Below, one piece after another: positions 23,178 through 33,294 of a DNA stretch of 64,000 nt. Origin of the DNA: Pelobates cultripes (taxonomy: Eukaryota > Chordata > Amphibia > Anura > Pelobatidae); contig OW240921.1 in the NCBI GenBank assembly GCA_933207985.1, forward strand, positions 2,515,521-2,579,520. Direction: 5' to 3'. The notes under the pieces were generated by a model that was given only the letters and a program-made list of their open reading frames with translations, was not told the origin of the DNA and did no database searches. Position 1 is the first letter of the stretch, and each line of letters starts with the position of its first letter. The translations under genes and the position numbers were made by a program.

Positions 23178-24069
23178 AATTTCAATTTAAAATGTAACAT
23201 GCTTTATTTGACCCTGTAACTTCTGAAAACGCCATAATACCTGTACATAGGGGGTACTGTTTTACACGTGAGACTTTGCTGAATACAAATATGTGTATTT
23301 TATTGCAGTAAAAGCAAACAGTATTATGACATTGACAGTTAAAATGTCATGTAGAACTAAAACAATTTTAAAAATTCGTATTTTCGCCCATTTTTTTCAT
23401 ATTAAATTATGTTTCACAGCTAAATATTTGATATTAAATGAAAGCCCTGTTTCCCCTGAATAAAATGATATATAATAAGGGTGGGTGCATTTACTATGAA
23501 AGAGGTGTATTACGGTTGGACAGACATGTAGCGCAAATGCCAGGTTTTGTTTACATTTTGTTTCGTTCACAACGTGTACATTTGGCTCAGCCCTTAAGGG
23601 GTTAATACGTACGTTATCCCTACGTGATCTGTCTTCTATTTCTATAATTTTGTTTTCTAAATTTTCTACTTGTTCTTTTAATCGTTTGTTTTGGAGTTGG
23701 AGATTTTATTTCAGCAAGCACTGACTCCATCTTATTTTCTTGTTGTTCCAACTTTGTCATAAGATTTGCCACATCTTTTCTGAAATCTGATTTATTTTTT
23801 ATCTATATCTTGCTTTATTTTTATGTACATGTTGTCCAAAGCTTTTTGTAAGGTTTCTTGTGATATATGATTTTGTGCAGAAATGATTGCAGACTGTTCT
23901 GTAATCTGTTCAGGCGTACTCGAGAGCACTTCTTGGACTGTCAAAGGTAATGATTTTCTTTGGGATTTTACTGAGTCTTCATTATGTTTTGGGGAGAAGA
24001 AAAGACATTTATTGTCTTATTTTTATCAGTTTTATCTCCATTCATTGTTTTGTCCCTTTTGGGTGCCAT

Positions 24070-24845
24070 TACTACGGAGACCAAAAAGCCAGATTGGTAT
24101 AAGTATCAGACAAGATATCTCTTTTAAAAAAAAGGTGGGGGGAGGGCGAAAAAACAAAAACAAAGGAAAAAAGACAGTATAGGGAGAGACAGTATAGGGA
24201 GATGATAGTCCCAGGGAGTAGGGGGATTTCCTTATACTGTAGAAGTCAGGTATATATGCAAGTTATTATTAACAATCTGCAAGTATATTCTTCTGGTTTA
24301 TTCTGCTCTTCTTTTAGTCTGAATTACCTTGTAGGTTTTTATGGATCGTTTAACTTATTTTATCCACCTCTCCCTTCCTCCTTCCTCCTCCTTCCCCTCC
24401 CCTCTCCTCACCTTGCTCCACTGTTCACAGCTGGATTTTGTATGTGGCTTCTCAGATTTTTAGCGTTTCTTTACTCACGCTTCTCCCATCATCCCATCTT
24501 TTTTTCTGTTTACTTCTTATGGAAATTTGCTTTATGTTTCTGGTGGGGCCAGTACTTGCTTAATCCTCTTATTTCCTTCTCCTCGTTTTCAATTTATTTC
24601 TTCCCCTTGCCATGATAGCATGCACTTTTTATCTTTATATTATGCTCCTTCACCTATCCACCTCGCGTCCCCTTGTATGGAGACTCCGTGTCCAATGCCG
24701 ATGTTTTTCTCGTTCGCACTTAATTTCTCATGAGCATTTCTCCCCTCTGTATTCGTCTCTACTGCTTACACTCTCTAGCCTCCGTCTTTGGTTCGTTGCT
24801 CCATTCGTGCAATGTCACACGTTCTATGTCATCACCCAACCTGTC
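24070..24845 (-). mobile_element. L1 5' untranslated region
   Basis: It lies between the ORF1 start and the right target duplication. On the plus strand it is pyrimidine-rich (CCTCCTTCCCCTCCCCTC), that is purine-rich on the L1 strand. No gene is supported here. Confidence 0.6.
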
Positions 24846-24859
24846 GGCACCTCCTACAG

Positions 24860-25141
24860 TTAAACACAGCAAACGTTCCCAATTAAACCTGTGGCACACC
24901 AAGCTGACCCTATATCTCAAAAAATGTTCCAGAACTGCTGAACGCTGTTGGAGAAAGTCTCACTCTGCACCTGAATTTCTCAACTATAAATTTATGCTGC
25001 ACTCCTACACTCTTGCTCTTTCTTCTGCAAAAGTAAATTACTTCAACACCCTCATAAGCACACTGTCCCGCCAACCCAAATGCCTATTTCACACTTTTAA
25101 TGCTCTCCTTCGCCTCGTTGCTCCCTCTCCTCCTACCACCC
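24860..25141 (+). pseudogene. L2-type LINE on the plus strand (second piece)
   Basis: It reads APPTVKHSKRS...ERCWRKSHSAPEFLNYKFMLHSY..ALSSAKVNYFNTLIS, the linker between endonuclease and reverse transcriptase in L2-like LINEs. It continues the 13316-13660 fragment in frame once the L1 is removed. It is cut at 25142 by the DIRS element, and no continuation was found beyond the DIRS element. Confidence 0.75.
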
Positions 25142-26300
25142 TGTCCGCTAGGACACCACAAAGACTGAGCCCAAGGGACGACCGGAGACCATGCAGACAG
25201 AGAAGCCAGTCCCTTTTGACCCCCGCTTTCATGATGGAGAGTGGAGACAGCAAACTTACGGCAGTCATAAAAAAGAACAGAAATACGATGGCAGGAGGTC
25301 CCCAGGTGGTAGGTGGTAGGCGTGCATCTCGTACTCGCTCTAGGAGCTGTCTTAGGAGCAGACATGGCAGCAACAGCAGTCCCTCCCCTAACTATAGCCT
25401 GGACAGAAGTCACTACGGTTTATCTGTTAGGACTGCAAGCCCCAGGCAGAGTTTACAATCTTTTCTTAACACATGGAGGGCGGGTACAAGGGACAAAAGC
25501 TTTTTGGTCAGGTGTGGGCTTAAGGGTCACTGGGAGGAGAAAAGGTTAAGGGGAGTACGATAGATGAGGCTGGGGCAGTTAATGCGAGTGGCAATTTGGT
25601 CAAGTCTTAGTTTTAACTGAACCAGCGACTGAAAGGGCGTTGTTAGTAGGGGATATTCCAGAGGCTGCTTGCTAAAAGGTGCATGTCTCTTTTGCAGGTT
25701 CTTTGGGCTGCCATCTAAAGCCCGAAGTCAAGGATAGGATCTGGAAAGGTGAGTTTGTGGACATTTTCTCCCTCCTCCCCTTAGAGGAGTATTTAGACTT
25801 GAAAGAGGAGGACAAGAAGGACTCCAAGAAGGAGGAGGAAGAAAAGAGACGTAAGTATAGAAAGATTCCTAAAATTTTTCGAAACTGGCTTAGGGCTTTC
25901 TGTATCCTGGCTAGTGTATTGGGAGAGAATTCACAATTGTTCTCTTATCTGGATGGTGTCTGGGAAGCTTATTGCACATATGGGGAGCTCGCATGGAAGA
26001 GATATGACGAGTAGTTCCGCCAGGGTATGTAGTTCAATCCAGGTATGCGTTGAGATCAAATGGACCTTATGATCTGGATGAAAGTGATGATATTGCAAAA
26101 AGCAGCGCCCTTTCAATCTGGAGCTGGTGCTGGTTCCTCTTCATCCTTGTCGGCTATACATAGGAGGGGATATTGCTGGCTCATCAATGAGGGACAGTGT
26201 AAGAGGGGTGCAGCATGCCGCTTTAAGCACGAATGTTCAGGTTGCGGCGGTGGACACGGTTTCAATCGTTGCTTCAGGCAGGGAAACAATGCCCCAGCCA
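25142..26300 (+). pseudogene. DIRS element, gag-like protein
   Basis: An Arg/Ser-rich N-terminal part (25142-25560) is followed by KPEVKDRIWKGEFVDIFSLLP and a Lys/Glu-rich stretch. Then come FRNWLRAFCILASVLGE and LAWKRYDE (25679-26010), and a zinc-finger region CWLINEGQCKRGAACRFKHEC followed by CSGCGGGH at about 26170-26260. This order is that of DIRS gag-like proteins. Stops and frame changes near 25560, 26014 and 26080 make it non-functional. Confidence 0.78.
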
Positions 26301-27038
26301 AAGTCACTGGAGGTGCCATGTCATCATCCTCTGCCACTGGGGTTCTCACTGGTGAGGGTCGCCGCAATGCTCCCATTGCTAAACAAATACGGTAACAGTG
26401 AGGATGCAGTACTTCTTTGGGATGGTTTCACTTGGGGGTTCATGATTCCGTTTCAAAATCATGTGGTGGTTCGTCGTTTACATAATCTACGTTCAGTTGA
26501 TGACTTTCCTGAAGTCGTGCGTGAAAATTGCTTAAAGAAGTACAGTTGGGACGGATGGTGGGACCTTTGTGGAACCGCCAATCAAGAATTTAAGAGTTTC
26601 ACCCTTGGGTGTTGTGCCCAAGAAGGAAGCAGGCGACACCTTTCTTACTCTAAAGGGTCATCAGTGAATGATGATATCGATGGAGTGCTCTGCTCGGTTT
26701 CCTATGCATCATTTGACCAAGCGGTTGAGTTGGTTAGGAAGGCGGGTCCAGTTGTGCTATTGGCAAAGGTTACGTGGAACCGGCATTCTGCCTGTTGCCC
26801 ATTCATCCCGCATATCACCATTTATTAGGTTGTTTCTTTGAAGGCAAGTACAATGTTGATCTCTACCTGCCCATGGGCTTTTCCATCTCATGTGCATACT
26901 TTGAAAAATTTTACATCTTCCTAGAATGGGTTGTCAATATGGAGGCGGGCACTAAGTTTGTGGTCCATTACTTGGACGACTTTTTATGTGTCCGCCCCTC
27001 CAATTCAGATGCCTGCAGGATCGGTTTAAGAATGCTGT
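26301..27038 (+). pseudogene. DIRS element, reverse transcriptase
   Basis: Motifs in order are HLSYSKGSSVNDDID and ASFDQAVELVRKAGPVVLLAK (about 26640-26770), then HHLLGCFFEGKYNVDLYLPMGFSISCAYFEKF and the catalytic VHYLDDFL at about 26965. The tight spacing and LPMG..S block are typical of DIRS reverse transcriptases. A frameshift at about 26800 joins two frames. The coding region stops at 27038 at an LTR insertion and the RNase H part is missing. Confidence 0.85.
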
Positions 27039-27040
27039 AA

Positions 27041-27702
27041 TGTGCAGTGGAGAGCTGGTCTCTCACAGGTTATCTCCACTAAAGATCCCAGTGAGGCTCA
27101 GGAACAAGTTATAAAATTCCATGTAACAATAGTCACAGCAAGCAAGGTAATCCACGAATATCCCAATACGGATCCCAACGACACACAGCATCAGGAGCAG
27201 AACTAAACTTTTATTCCCAACAACCTTCTTTTAAAGCTATCTCCCATGCAAGGGAGGGATTCACATTAATTAGTACAATATCAAATAGTGTAACTGTTAC
27301 CTCCCACACATCTCCTTCCCTCAGTGTGACACATAATCCACTTATACATACTGCAGTTTTACCCGATTTCTGGATGTACCCCAAAACAGTCAGATAGAAT
27401 TATATAATGGGTAGCCCTGATCTGGGTGACTAACATATTCAAAATTCACCCAGATCGGACCAGGGGTTCGGGAGTTAGGTGGAAGAGGCAATTTGACCGA
27501 CCGCACACAAGGTAGTATCCAAAAAAGACTCCATGTGTTTTACCGAATGAGGGGCTGCTTGGCCCCTCAATTCAGGAGTTATGGAGCTCTGAAGGTCTCA
27601 TCGGTGTTCGGGTCTCATCGGTGTTCCAGACACTCGACGACCAAACACAGCTGAAATTTTCTTGCGTAAGATGGCCACGCGGTTCGTATGCCGAATGGCG
27701 AC
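27041..27702 (-). mobile_element. LTR fragment (TGTAGCGG family), host of an inverted LTR
   Basis: It starts near 27041 with CAGTGGAGAGCTGGTCTCTCACAGG, matching the 3' end of the TGTAGCGG family. The minus-strand AATAAA lies near 27210. At 27702 it is interrupted by a plus-strand LTR of the same family, and probably resumes at 28694 with CACCCAG. Confidence 0.75.
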
Positions 27703-28688
27703 TGTAGCGGGTGGCATGGGACTGTCCGCCAGGATTATATTTTAAAAAACTGTTCGTATATTTAACTGACTGTATATTGAAAATTGCATGTGTATTCGTA
27801 GGTTGGTTCGGCAGTTTCATTCATAGTTCATACGAATGGAAACTACCGAATCCATAGACCACCTCAGAGAGAAGTGTGTACCTCGTTAAACCTTTCTCCC
27901 TTCTCTAACCACAGTTAATTGGTGTTATATTGCTGTATCTGGGTGGCCGCCATTCGGTAGACGAACACGTGGCGGCGGCCATCTTACGCACGAACTCTCA
28001 GCGGTGTTTGGTCGTCGAGTGTCTGGAACTCAAATCGGAAACTCAATTGCCCGAACACCGCTGAGACCTTCAGAGCTCCAGAACTCATGAACGGAGGGGC
28101 TAATCGACTCCTCGTTCGGTGAGTTCAATCTACCAAACAAGGGGGTTCGTGCGAACGCTGTATTATCTATGGATGGCAAGGATTTATAACTGTTTTACCT
28201 CCCAAACGTAGACCAAAATCATTTATTCCCTATAACTTCCGAACCCTTGGTCTGATCTGGGTGAATTTTGAGAATGTTGGTCACCCAGACCAGAGCTACC
28301 AGGGGATGCCACCTAACTCCTTGTACCCCACAGTTTTGGGGTACATCCAAGAAACAGGGGAAAAAGGTACCAGGATTAAGTGGGTTAAGTGTCACACTGA
28401 GGGGAGGGAAAGTAGGTGAGGGAACCTCTGTATTATTGGTTACTGTCATAATTACTGGAAATCCCTCCCTTGCATGGGAGAATCCTTTATAAGGAACTGC
28501 TGTGAATAAAAGCTTAGTTCTGCTCCTGATGCTGTGTGTCGTCCAGTCATTGGGATTGCGATGGGGATATTGTTGGAGTCTTTTTTTGCCTGCTGAAATT
28601 ATTACTCTGTGGATTTATTATACTTCTTCCTGAGCCTTACTGGGATCCAAAGTGGAGATAGGCTGTGTAAAACCAGCTCTCCGCTACA
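27703..28688 (+). mobile_element. Solo LTR, plus strand (TGTAGCGG...CCGCTACA), 986 bp
   Basis: Perfect terminal inverted repeats, flanked by GCGAC (27698-27702) and GCAAC (28689-28693), a 5-bp duplication with one CpG transition. AATAAA is at 28505-28510 on the plus strand, about 180 bp from the 3' end. It is inserted head-to-head into another copy of its own family, so 27041-28688 forms a long imperfect palindrome. Confidence 0.88.
28505..28510 (+). promoter_or_regulatory. LTR polyadenylation signal AATAAA
   Basis: In the context GCTGTGAATAAAAGCTTAG, conserved in all copies of the family in this window. Confidence 0.6.
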
Positions 28689-28693
28689 GCAAC

Positions 28694-29149
28694 CACCCAG
28701 ATATATACAAAGTAACTATATAGGTGGTGGGCAGAATACACTGACCCTAATGAGTGGAAAAAAATGGATAGAAAAGGGATAAAAACAGACAGGCACGAGA
28801 TCTCTACTAGTAACAGAAAGCCCCCATGAGAGCTAAGGGAAATAAATGAATTATAGTAGGTGGAAAAGCCTACACGTACTAGGAGATCTCTTACCGGATG
28901 CTACAAACTGTTAATCTAAACAGGACTTTAAAAACTTTAAAATATACAATCGGAACCACTTATAAAGGCATGGATTGATAGAATAGTAAAATACAAAAAG
29001 ATCTTACAATACAAAAATACAAAAAACACTGGTTTCAATATACATAAATTCACTAGGTGGCAGCCTTGCCTCAAAAGATCATTGGTATAGAGAGAATCTT
29101 CTACTAAACAGCGAAAACTCTTAATATAAAAAGTGGGAAAAAACACTTT
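28694..29149. other. LTR remnant and unassigned sequence
   Basis: The first 50 bases may continue the interrupted LTR. The rest is AT-rich without a supported gene or boundary. Confidence 0.4.
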
Positions 29150-29460
29150 TTCTCCATTCGTGTTAGAACGCAGTTCGGACTTTGTTCATATCGGAATTTC
29201 ATTCGAATGAATGAAACTCCGATCCTATTCATTGCCGTGACTGCATCTTACAGCCGCTTAGTACATTACTCCCTAATTCCCACGGTATTAGGGAGCTATC
29301 TACTAAAAGGCTGAAAGACATAAATTGGTCTTTCAGCCACATTTACTAATACTAAGTAAAGATTACTTAGTATTAGTAAATTCAGCCCCTACTCGCTATA
29401 CTGCAAGTAGGGGCATGTCTAGTAAGCAGTGAGCAGCCTGTGGCTACTCACTGGAAAAAA
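29150..29460. repeat. Dispersed repeat rich in perfect hairpins (related to 57344-57640)
   Basis: It shares blocks such as TTCTCCATTCGTGTT, GGAATTTCATTCGAATG-like sequence, AATTAGGGAG.TATCTACTAAA and CTGAAAGACATAAATT with 57344-57640. It contains an 18-bp perfect stem at 29342-29359/29363-29380 and another at 29309-29318/29329-29338. Confidence 0.6.
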
Positions 29461-29489
29461 ACAAAACAAACAAAAAAAAAATCTTTTGC

Positions 29490-30270
29490 CCCCACCCCTG
29501 TGCGATGGGTGGGGGCCATAAAGATAATGAGGGGGGGACCTACTGTCCCCCACCCCTGTTCGGTGGGTGGGGGCCATAAATTACAATGGGGGGGCCTACA
29601 GTCCTCCCCCCCGGCCCCCACCCTTGAGCGGTGGATGGGGGCCATAAAGATAATGAGGGGGGGACCTACTGTCCCCCACCCCTGTTCGGTGGGTGGGGGC
29701 CATAAATTACAATGGGAGACCTACTGTCCTCCCCCGGCACCCACCCTTGAGTGGTGGGTGGGGGCCCTAAAGATAATGAGGAGGGGGACCTACTGTACTC
29801 CCCCGGGCCCCCACCCCTGCGCGGTGGGTGGGGGCCATAAATTACAATGGGGGACATACTGTCCTCCTTCCCCCGGCCCCCACCCATAAGGATAATTAGG
29901 GGGGGGACCTACTGTCTTTCCCCCAGTCCCCACCACTGCGCAGGGGTGGGGGCCATAAGTTAAAATGGCCTCCCCCCGGCCCCCACCCTTGAGAGGTGGG
30001 TGGGGGCCATAAAGATAATGAGGGCACATGGAGAGTTGACCTACTGTCCTCCCCCCACCAGCCCCCACCCCTGGGCAGTGGGTGGGGGCCATAAAGATAA
30101 TGAGGGGGGGACTTACTGTCCTCCTCCCCAGCCCCCACCCCTGCGCGGTGGGTGGGGGCCATAAAAATAATGAGGAGTGGGACCTACTGTCCTACCCCCA
30201 CAGGTCCCCACTCCTGGGCGGCGGGTGTGGGCAATAAAAATAATGAGTTGGGGGGGACCTACTGTCCTCC
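29490..30270. repeat. G/C-rich minisatellite, units of about 60-80 bp
   Basis: Repeats of GGTGGGTGGGGGCCATAAA..ATAATGAGGGGGGGACCTACTGTCC-type units. The open frames (29440-30162, both strands, Gly/Pro-rich) are shadows of the repeat. An LTR begins directly at 30271. Confidence 0.93.
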
Positions 30271-31553
30271 TGTAGCGGAACGCTGGTCTCTCACAGACTA
30301 TTTCAACGGGTAGTCCAGGTGTGGCTCAGGAACAAGTAGTAACCCCAGGAGAAACATCCACAGTAATAGAATAATCCAACAGCGTAGCAAGCACAATCAG
30401 CAATCCAATCCAATAATATCCCATCACCTTTCCCAATAACTGAATGACACACAGTATCAGGAGCAGAAGTAAACTTTTAATCACAGAGTCCGCTTTTAAG
30501 CATTTCTCCCATGCAAGGGAGACACCCACAATAATTTTACAGTACACCAATCATACATGAATTGTCGCCCACAAATCGCCTCCCCTCAGTGTGACTCATA
30601 ATCCCATTATGCAGGACACAGTTCTCCTCTTATCTGGATGTACCCCTGAACCTAGGGGTACACCTCTACATTTTACATCCCATGGTAGCCCTGATCTGGG
30701 TGAGTAACATACTCAAAAATCACCCAGATCGGACCAGGGGTTCGGAAGTTATGGAGGTTTAAAGTTAGGACCGACCGCACAGGCAACAGTAGCCGAAAAT
30801 AGTTCCATAAGTTTTGGCCTTGCGGTCGGTATCCGTTCATGGAATAAAAGTCACAAAATGTCTGCCATCCATGGCTATACTGGTGTTCTTGTGAATCCCC
30901 ATGTTTGCATTAGTCGTTCTACCGAACGGCGGCTCGTTTGGTAGTTTCGGCACAAATTTATGGAAGTCTGGAGGTCTCAGCGGTGTTTGCCTAGTCGAGT
31001 GTCCGATTTTAGTTCCAGACACTCGATGGCAAAACACAGCTGTTCGGGAGTTTAAGATGGCTGCCGCCATGTGTTCGTCTCCCAAACGGCGGCCAACCAG
31101 AGGACAAAGCACACACTGCACTATTGCAAATTACGGGTTTGCAACATTGTTGCGAACGGTAATTGGAGGCACCCTTATTCCTGGGGTGGTCTCATTGTTC
31201 GGTAGTTTCACTCGTATAATAAATGGAGTAATTTTACCGAACATGCATACAATATATATACATACGACAAAATTAAACGAAAGCATATTAAAACACACAA
31301 ATTTTGGTAGACAGCTCAATGTCCTGTGCTGCATAATTTATATAGTCCGAAGTCTCTGCAATATTATATTATTATATATGCCCTTGGCTGGTTCTTAAAG
31401 GGCCAGTAGTGCCATACAAAAATCCCATTAAGCCCAGCCATGGTGTTTAAAGGGTCCCATCTTCCCTGGACCATGATCACTGGGCAGGAGGTGAGCAAGC
31501 AGCCCCCTCCAGGAAACCGAGGCAGACTCTTGTACAGGGGCTAGTCCGCTACA
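30271..31553 (-). mobile_element. Solo LTR (TGTAGCGG...CCGCTACA), 1283 bp
   Basis: Perfect 8-bp terminal inverted repeats, with flanks CCTCC and CCCCC (4 of 5). The minus-strand AATAAA/ATTAAA region is near 30475. It is the longest copy of this family in the window. It includes the CAGCGGTGTTTGCCTAGTCGAGTGTCC hairpin and TTCGGTAG motifs. The 165-residue open frame at 30901-31398 is LTR sequence, not a gene. Confidence 0.88.
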
Positions 31554-31559
31554 CCCCCC

Positions 31560-31737
31560 CAAGACAAATTCCCCCCCCCCATAAAAGGTTACTAGGGGTC
31601 CCTAAGCCCCTAGTCACCCACCCCCCCACCCAAATAAAAAGTTACCCCCTACTTACCCCCCTCACCCTAAAAAATAGTGAGGGGGGAATAAAATAACTAA
31701 CCTGTAAAGAAAAATTAAACTTGCCATTTGACGTCTT
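31560..31737. repeat. Left arm of a palindromic element
   Basis: CCATTTGACGTC at 31723-31734 and the preceding AACCTGTAAAGAAAAATTAAACTT and GTTACCCCCTACTTA blocks reappear inverted at 32793-32905. The two arms are separated by an LTR and a hairpin-rich core. Confidence 0.75.
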
Positions 31738-32375
31738 TGTGACAGATCCATCTGTCTAAGTACTATTTGCTGGTTCATCTATTTTGTATACATTCATGAA
31801 ATTAGCTGCCCGTATGTCCCTGTTCGTTTATTTCCAGTTATACTGAATAAAACTACCGAACGGACGGCCACCCAGAAGAGAAGTTTGCTGCTGGTTAACC
31901 TATTGGCCTCAATTAGAACATTGTGGTTAACCGCAGACACCTCTTCATGCGAACCGTATGCAGGGTGGTCGTCGTTCGTATGCCGACCACGAGGCGGTGG
32001 CCATTTTAAACACGTGAATGAACAGCGGTGTTGGACAAGGAACTTATGGTACTCCAAACAACTCCAACTCCTGAAACTGCCGACCGCCCTTCTGGTCATC
32101 GGGCATGCGAACGCTGGTCCGTTTGGGACTTTTATTATACAAATGGACTTTACCCAGATAGCCGCCCCATGGAGTCAATCGTATACCGAAAGAACAATGT
32201 GAAAGACTTTGACTCCATGGCGATTGAACTGTGTGCATTGGGTCTGAGCGCTATTCGGTAGTAATGTGCGCTCAGATCCAGGCTATCTGGGGATACGTTA
32301 CACAAATTAAATGCATTCGGTAGTTTTACAGGTATGGATTTTTATGTGTTTTTATTATACCATGTAAAATGGCTC
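31738..32375 (+). mobile_element. LTR fragment, plus strand (TGTGACAG...), 3' end missing
   Basis: It starts TGTGACAGATCC, matching the minus-strand start of the gypsy LTR (TGTGACAGATTC). It carries GTGGTTAACCGCAGAC, GAACCGTATGCAGGGTGGTC and the CTGAGCGCTATTCGGTAG block in the order of that LTR. Similarity ends at about 32375, before the promoter region. Confidence 0.75.
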
Positions 32376-32660
32376 TGAGCCTTCCCCCACCCTGCAATTA
32401 GGCTCAGAGCACTCTGATTAGTTGGTTTAAGCCAATCAGAGTGCTCTTTGTCATTTTACACAGCTTAGGAAAATTCCAAAGAACTTTCCCACGCTGTGCA
32501 AAATGACACAGGGCACTGTGATTGGATGGATTTCAATCCAACCAATCAGAGCGTTATGAGTCAAATTCCACAGTGTGGGAAAGTTCTTATAAAGCCTTCC
32601 CCCGCCCTGCAGAGCTCAGTCTGCGCAGAGCCCTCCATGGGCTCATATTTTTTTGGCGCT
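32376..32660. repeat. Hairpin-rich core with CCAAT motifs
   Basis: Several inverted pairs, for example CAGAGCACTCTGATT/AATCAGAGTGCTCT around 32406-32448 and GATTGG/CCAATC pairs around 32519-32546. AACTTTCCCAC (32480) repeats inverted as GTGGGAAAGTT (32575). It probably belongs to the palindromic element whose arms flank it. Confidence 0.6.
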
Positions 32661-32792
32661 TGGGTTTTTTCTTTTTTGTCAGGTTTTTTTTTTTTGCGCT
32701 CAAGTTTTTTTATTTTATTTTAAGTTCGAAGGGTATGATGGTTTTTTATTTGCCCTTTTTTGGGGCTGAAAAATGAAGATTTTCGAAAAAAG

Positions 32793-32905
32793 AAGACGTC
32801 AAATGGTAAGTTTAATTTTTCTTTACAGGTTAGTTATTTTATTCCCCCCTCACTATTTTTTAAGTAGGGGTAACTTTTTATTTGGGTGTAGTGACTAGGG
32901 ATTAG
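32793..32905. repeat. Right arm of the palindromic element
   Basis: Reverse complement of 31630-31734: GACGTCAAATGG, AAGTTTAATTTTTCTTTACAGGTTAGTTATTTT and AAGTAGGGGTAAC appear in inverted order. Confidence 0.8.
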
Positions 32906-32924
32906 GGATATGATTACTGAACAC

Positions 32925-33289
32925 AATGGTTAATCTAATTATCACAGGCAGAGAAATACAGTATTATAAAATACATCACAGGGAGCCCAAAACATGCAAT
33001 AACCCCATAACCGGGGGATCTGGGTGAACCACATATCCCAAATTCACTCAGATCCGTTCAGTAGTTTGGAAGATACAGTTTAATGCAGATTCCACAGAAC
33101 ATATACAAGCTATATGAAAAATTATTACTGTATACTGTGTGAATAGTCATATTTGTGCACAATCTCCAGTTTTGTCACAGGGCACAAATAGTGTTTTCAA
33201 ATGCCATATATACCAGGGCCATAGTCAGAAGGTAGGAGGCGGGCAAGCAGCCCCCTCCAAGAACACGTGGCAAGGTCTGTTCTGCCACA
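32925..33289 (-). mobile_element. LTR fragment ending in GCCACA, minus strand
   Basis: It contains TGATCTGGGTGAAC-like and CAGATCCGTTCAGTAG sequence plus the conserved GGAGGCGGGCAAGCAGCCCCCTCCA block, and ends TTCTGCCACA. It is the 5' end of an LTR on the minus strand; the left part is lost. DIRS sequence resumes right after it. Confidence 0.7.
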
Positions 33290-33294
33290 GATGG

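Larger units (their letters stand above)
21535..23605. mobile_element. TTAA-target (piggyBac-type) non-autonomous element
   Basis: The element body 21539-23601 lies between two TTAA tetranucleotides. The ends are CCCCTTCAG and, inverted, CCCCTTAAGGG. Excision to a single TTAA rejoins L1 ORF1 exactly at DNVRIK-GISEEI, which confirms the boundaries. There is no transposase frame. The interior holds TA-rich microsatellite (21868-22390) and two large palindromes. The piggyBac assignment is from the TTAA target and the terminal CCC; other TTAA-targeting families such as Kolobok are possible. Confidence 0.82.
20704..24069 (-). pseudogene. L1 ORF1 (RNA-binding protein), interrupted twice
   Basis: The minus strand starts at the ATG at 24069 (MAPKRDKTMNGDK) and passes through a Lys/Gln-rich coiled-coil region to EDRSRRDNVRI at about 23640-23605, the signature of L1 ORF1p. 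It is broken there by a TTAA-target element, resumes as GISEEI at about 21530, and continues through WHRLCKPIYI and PDISPATRQQRKNF at about 21270. A solo LTR at 20793-21184 interrupts it again before the end FPTKIIIHQEGKL and a stop at 20704. At least one small frameshift lies near 21510. Confidence 0.85.
13661..24845 (-). mobile_element. L1-type LINE insertion, minus strand, with nested elements
   Basis: A poly-T run at 13661-13671 (the poly-A tail of a minus-strand element) follows GGCACCTCCTACAG, and the same 14-mer recurs at 24846-24859. Between them, read on the minus strand, lie a 5' region (24845-24070), ORF1 (24069-20704, interrupted) and ORF2 endonuclease and reverse transcriptase pieces (17564-14328, interrupted). 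Removing it restores a second LINE in frame, so the span is a single insertion of 11.2 kb. About 5-6 kb remain after subtracting nested insertions. The 3' part of ORF2 is missing, so the element is dead. Confidence 0.85.

Noticed and set aside
30901..31398. 165-residue open frame
   Set aside because: It lies entirely within a solo LTR whose boundaries are exact, and has no domain.
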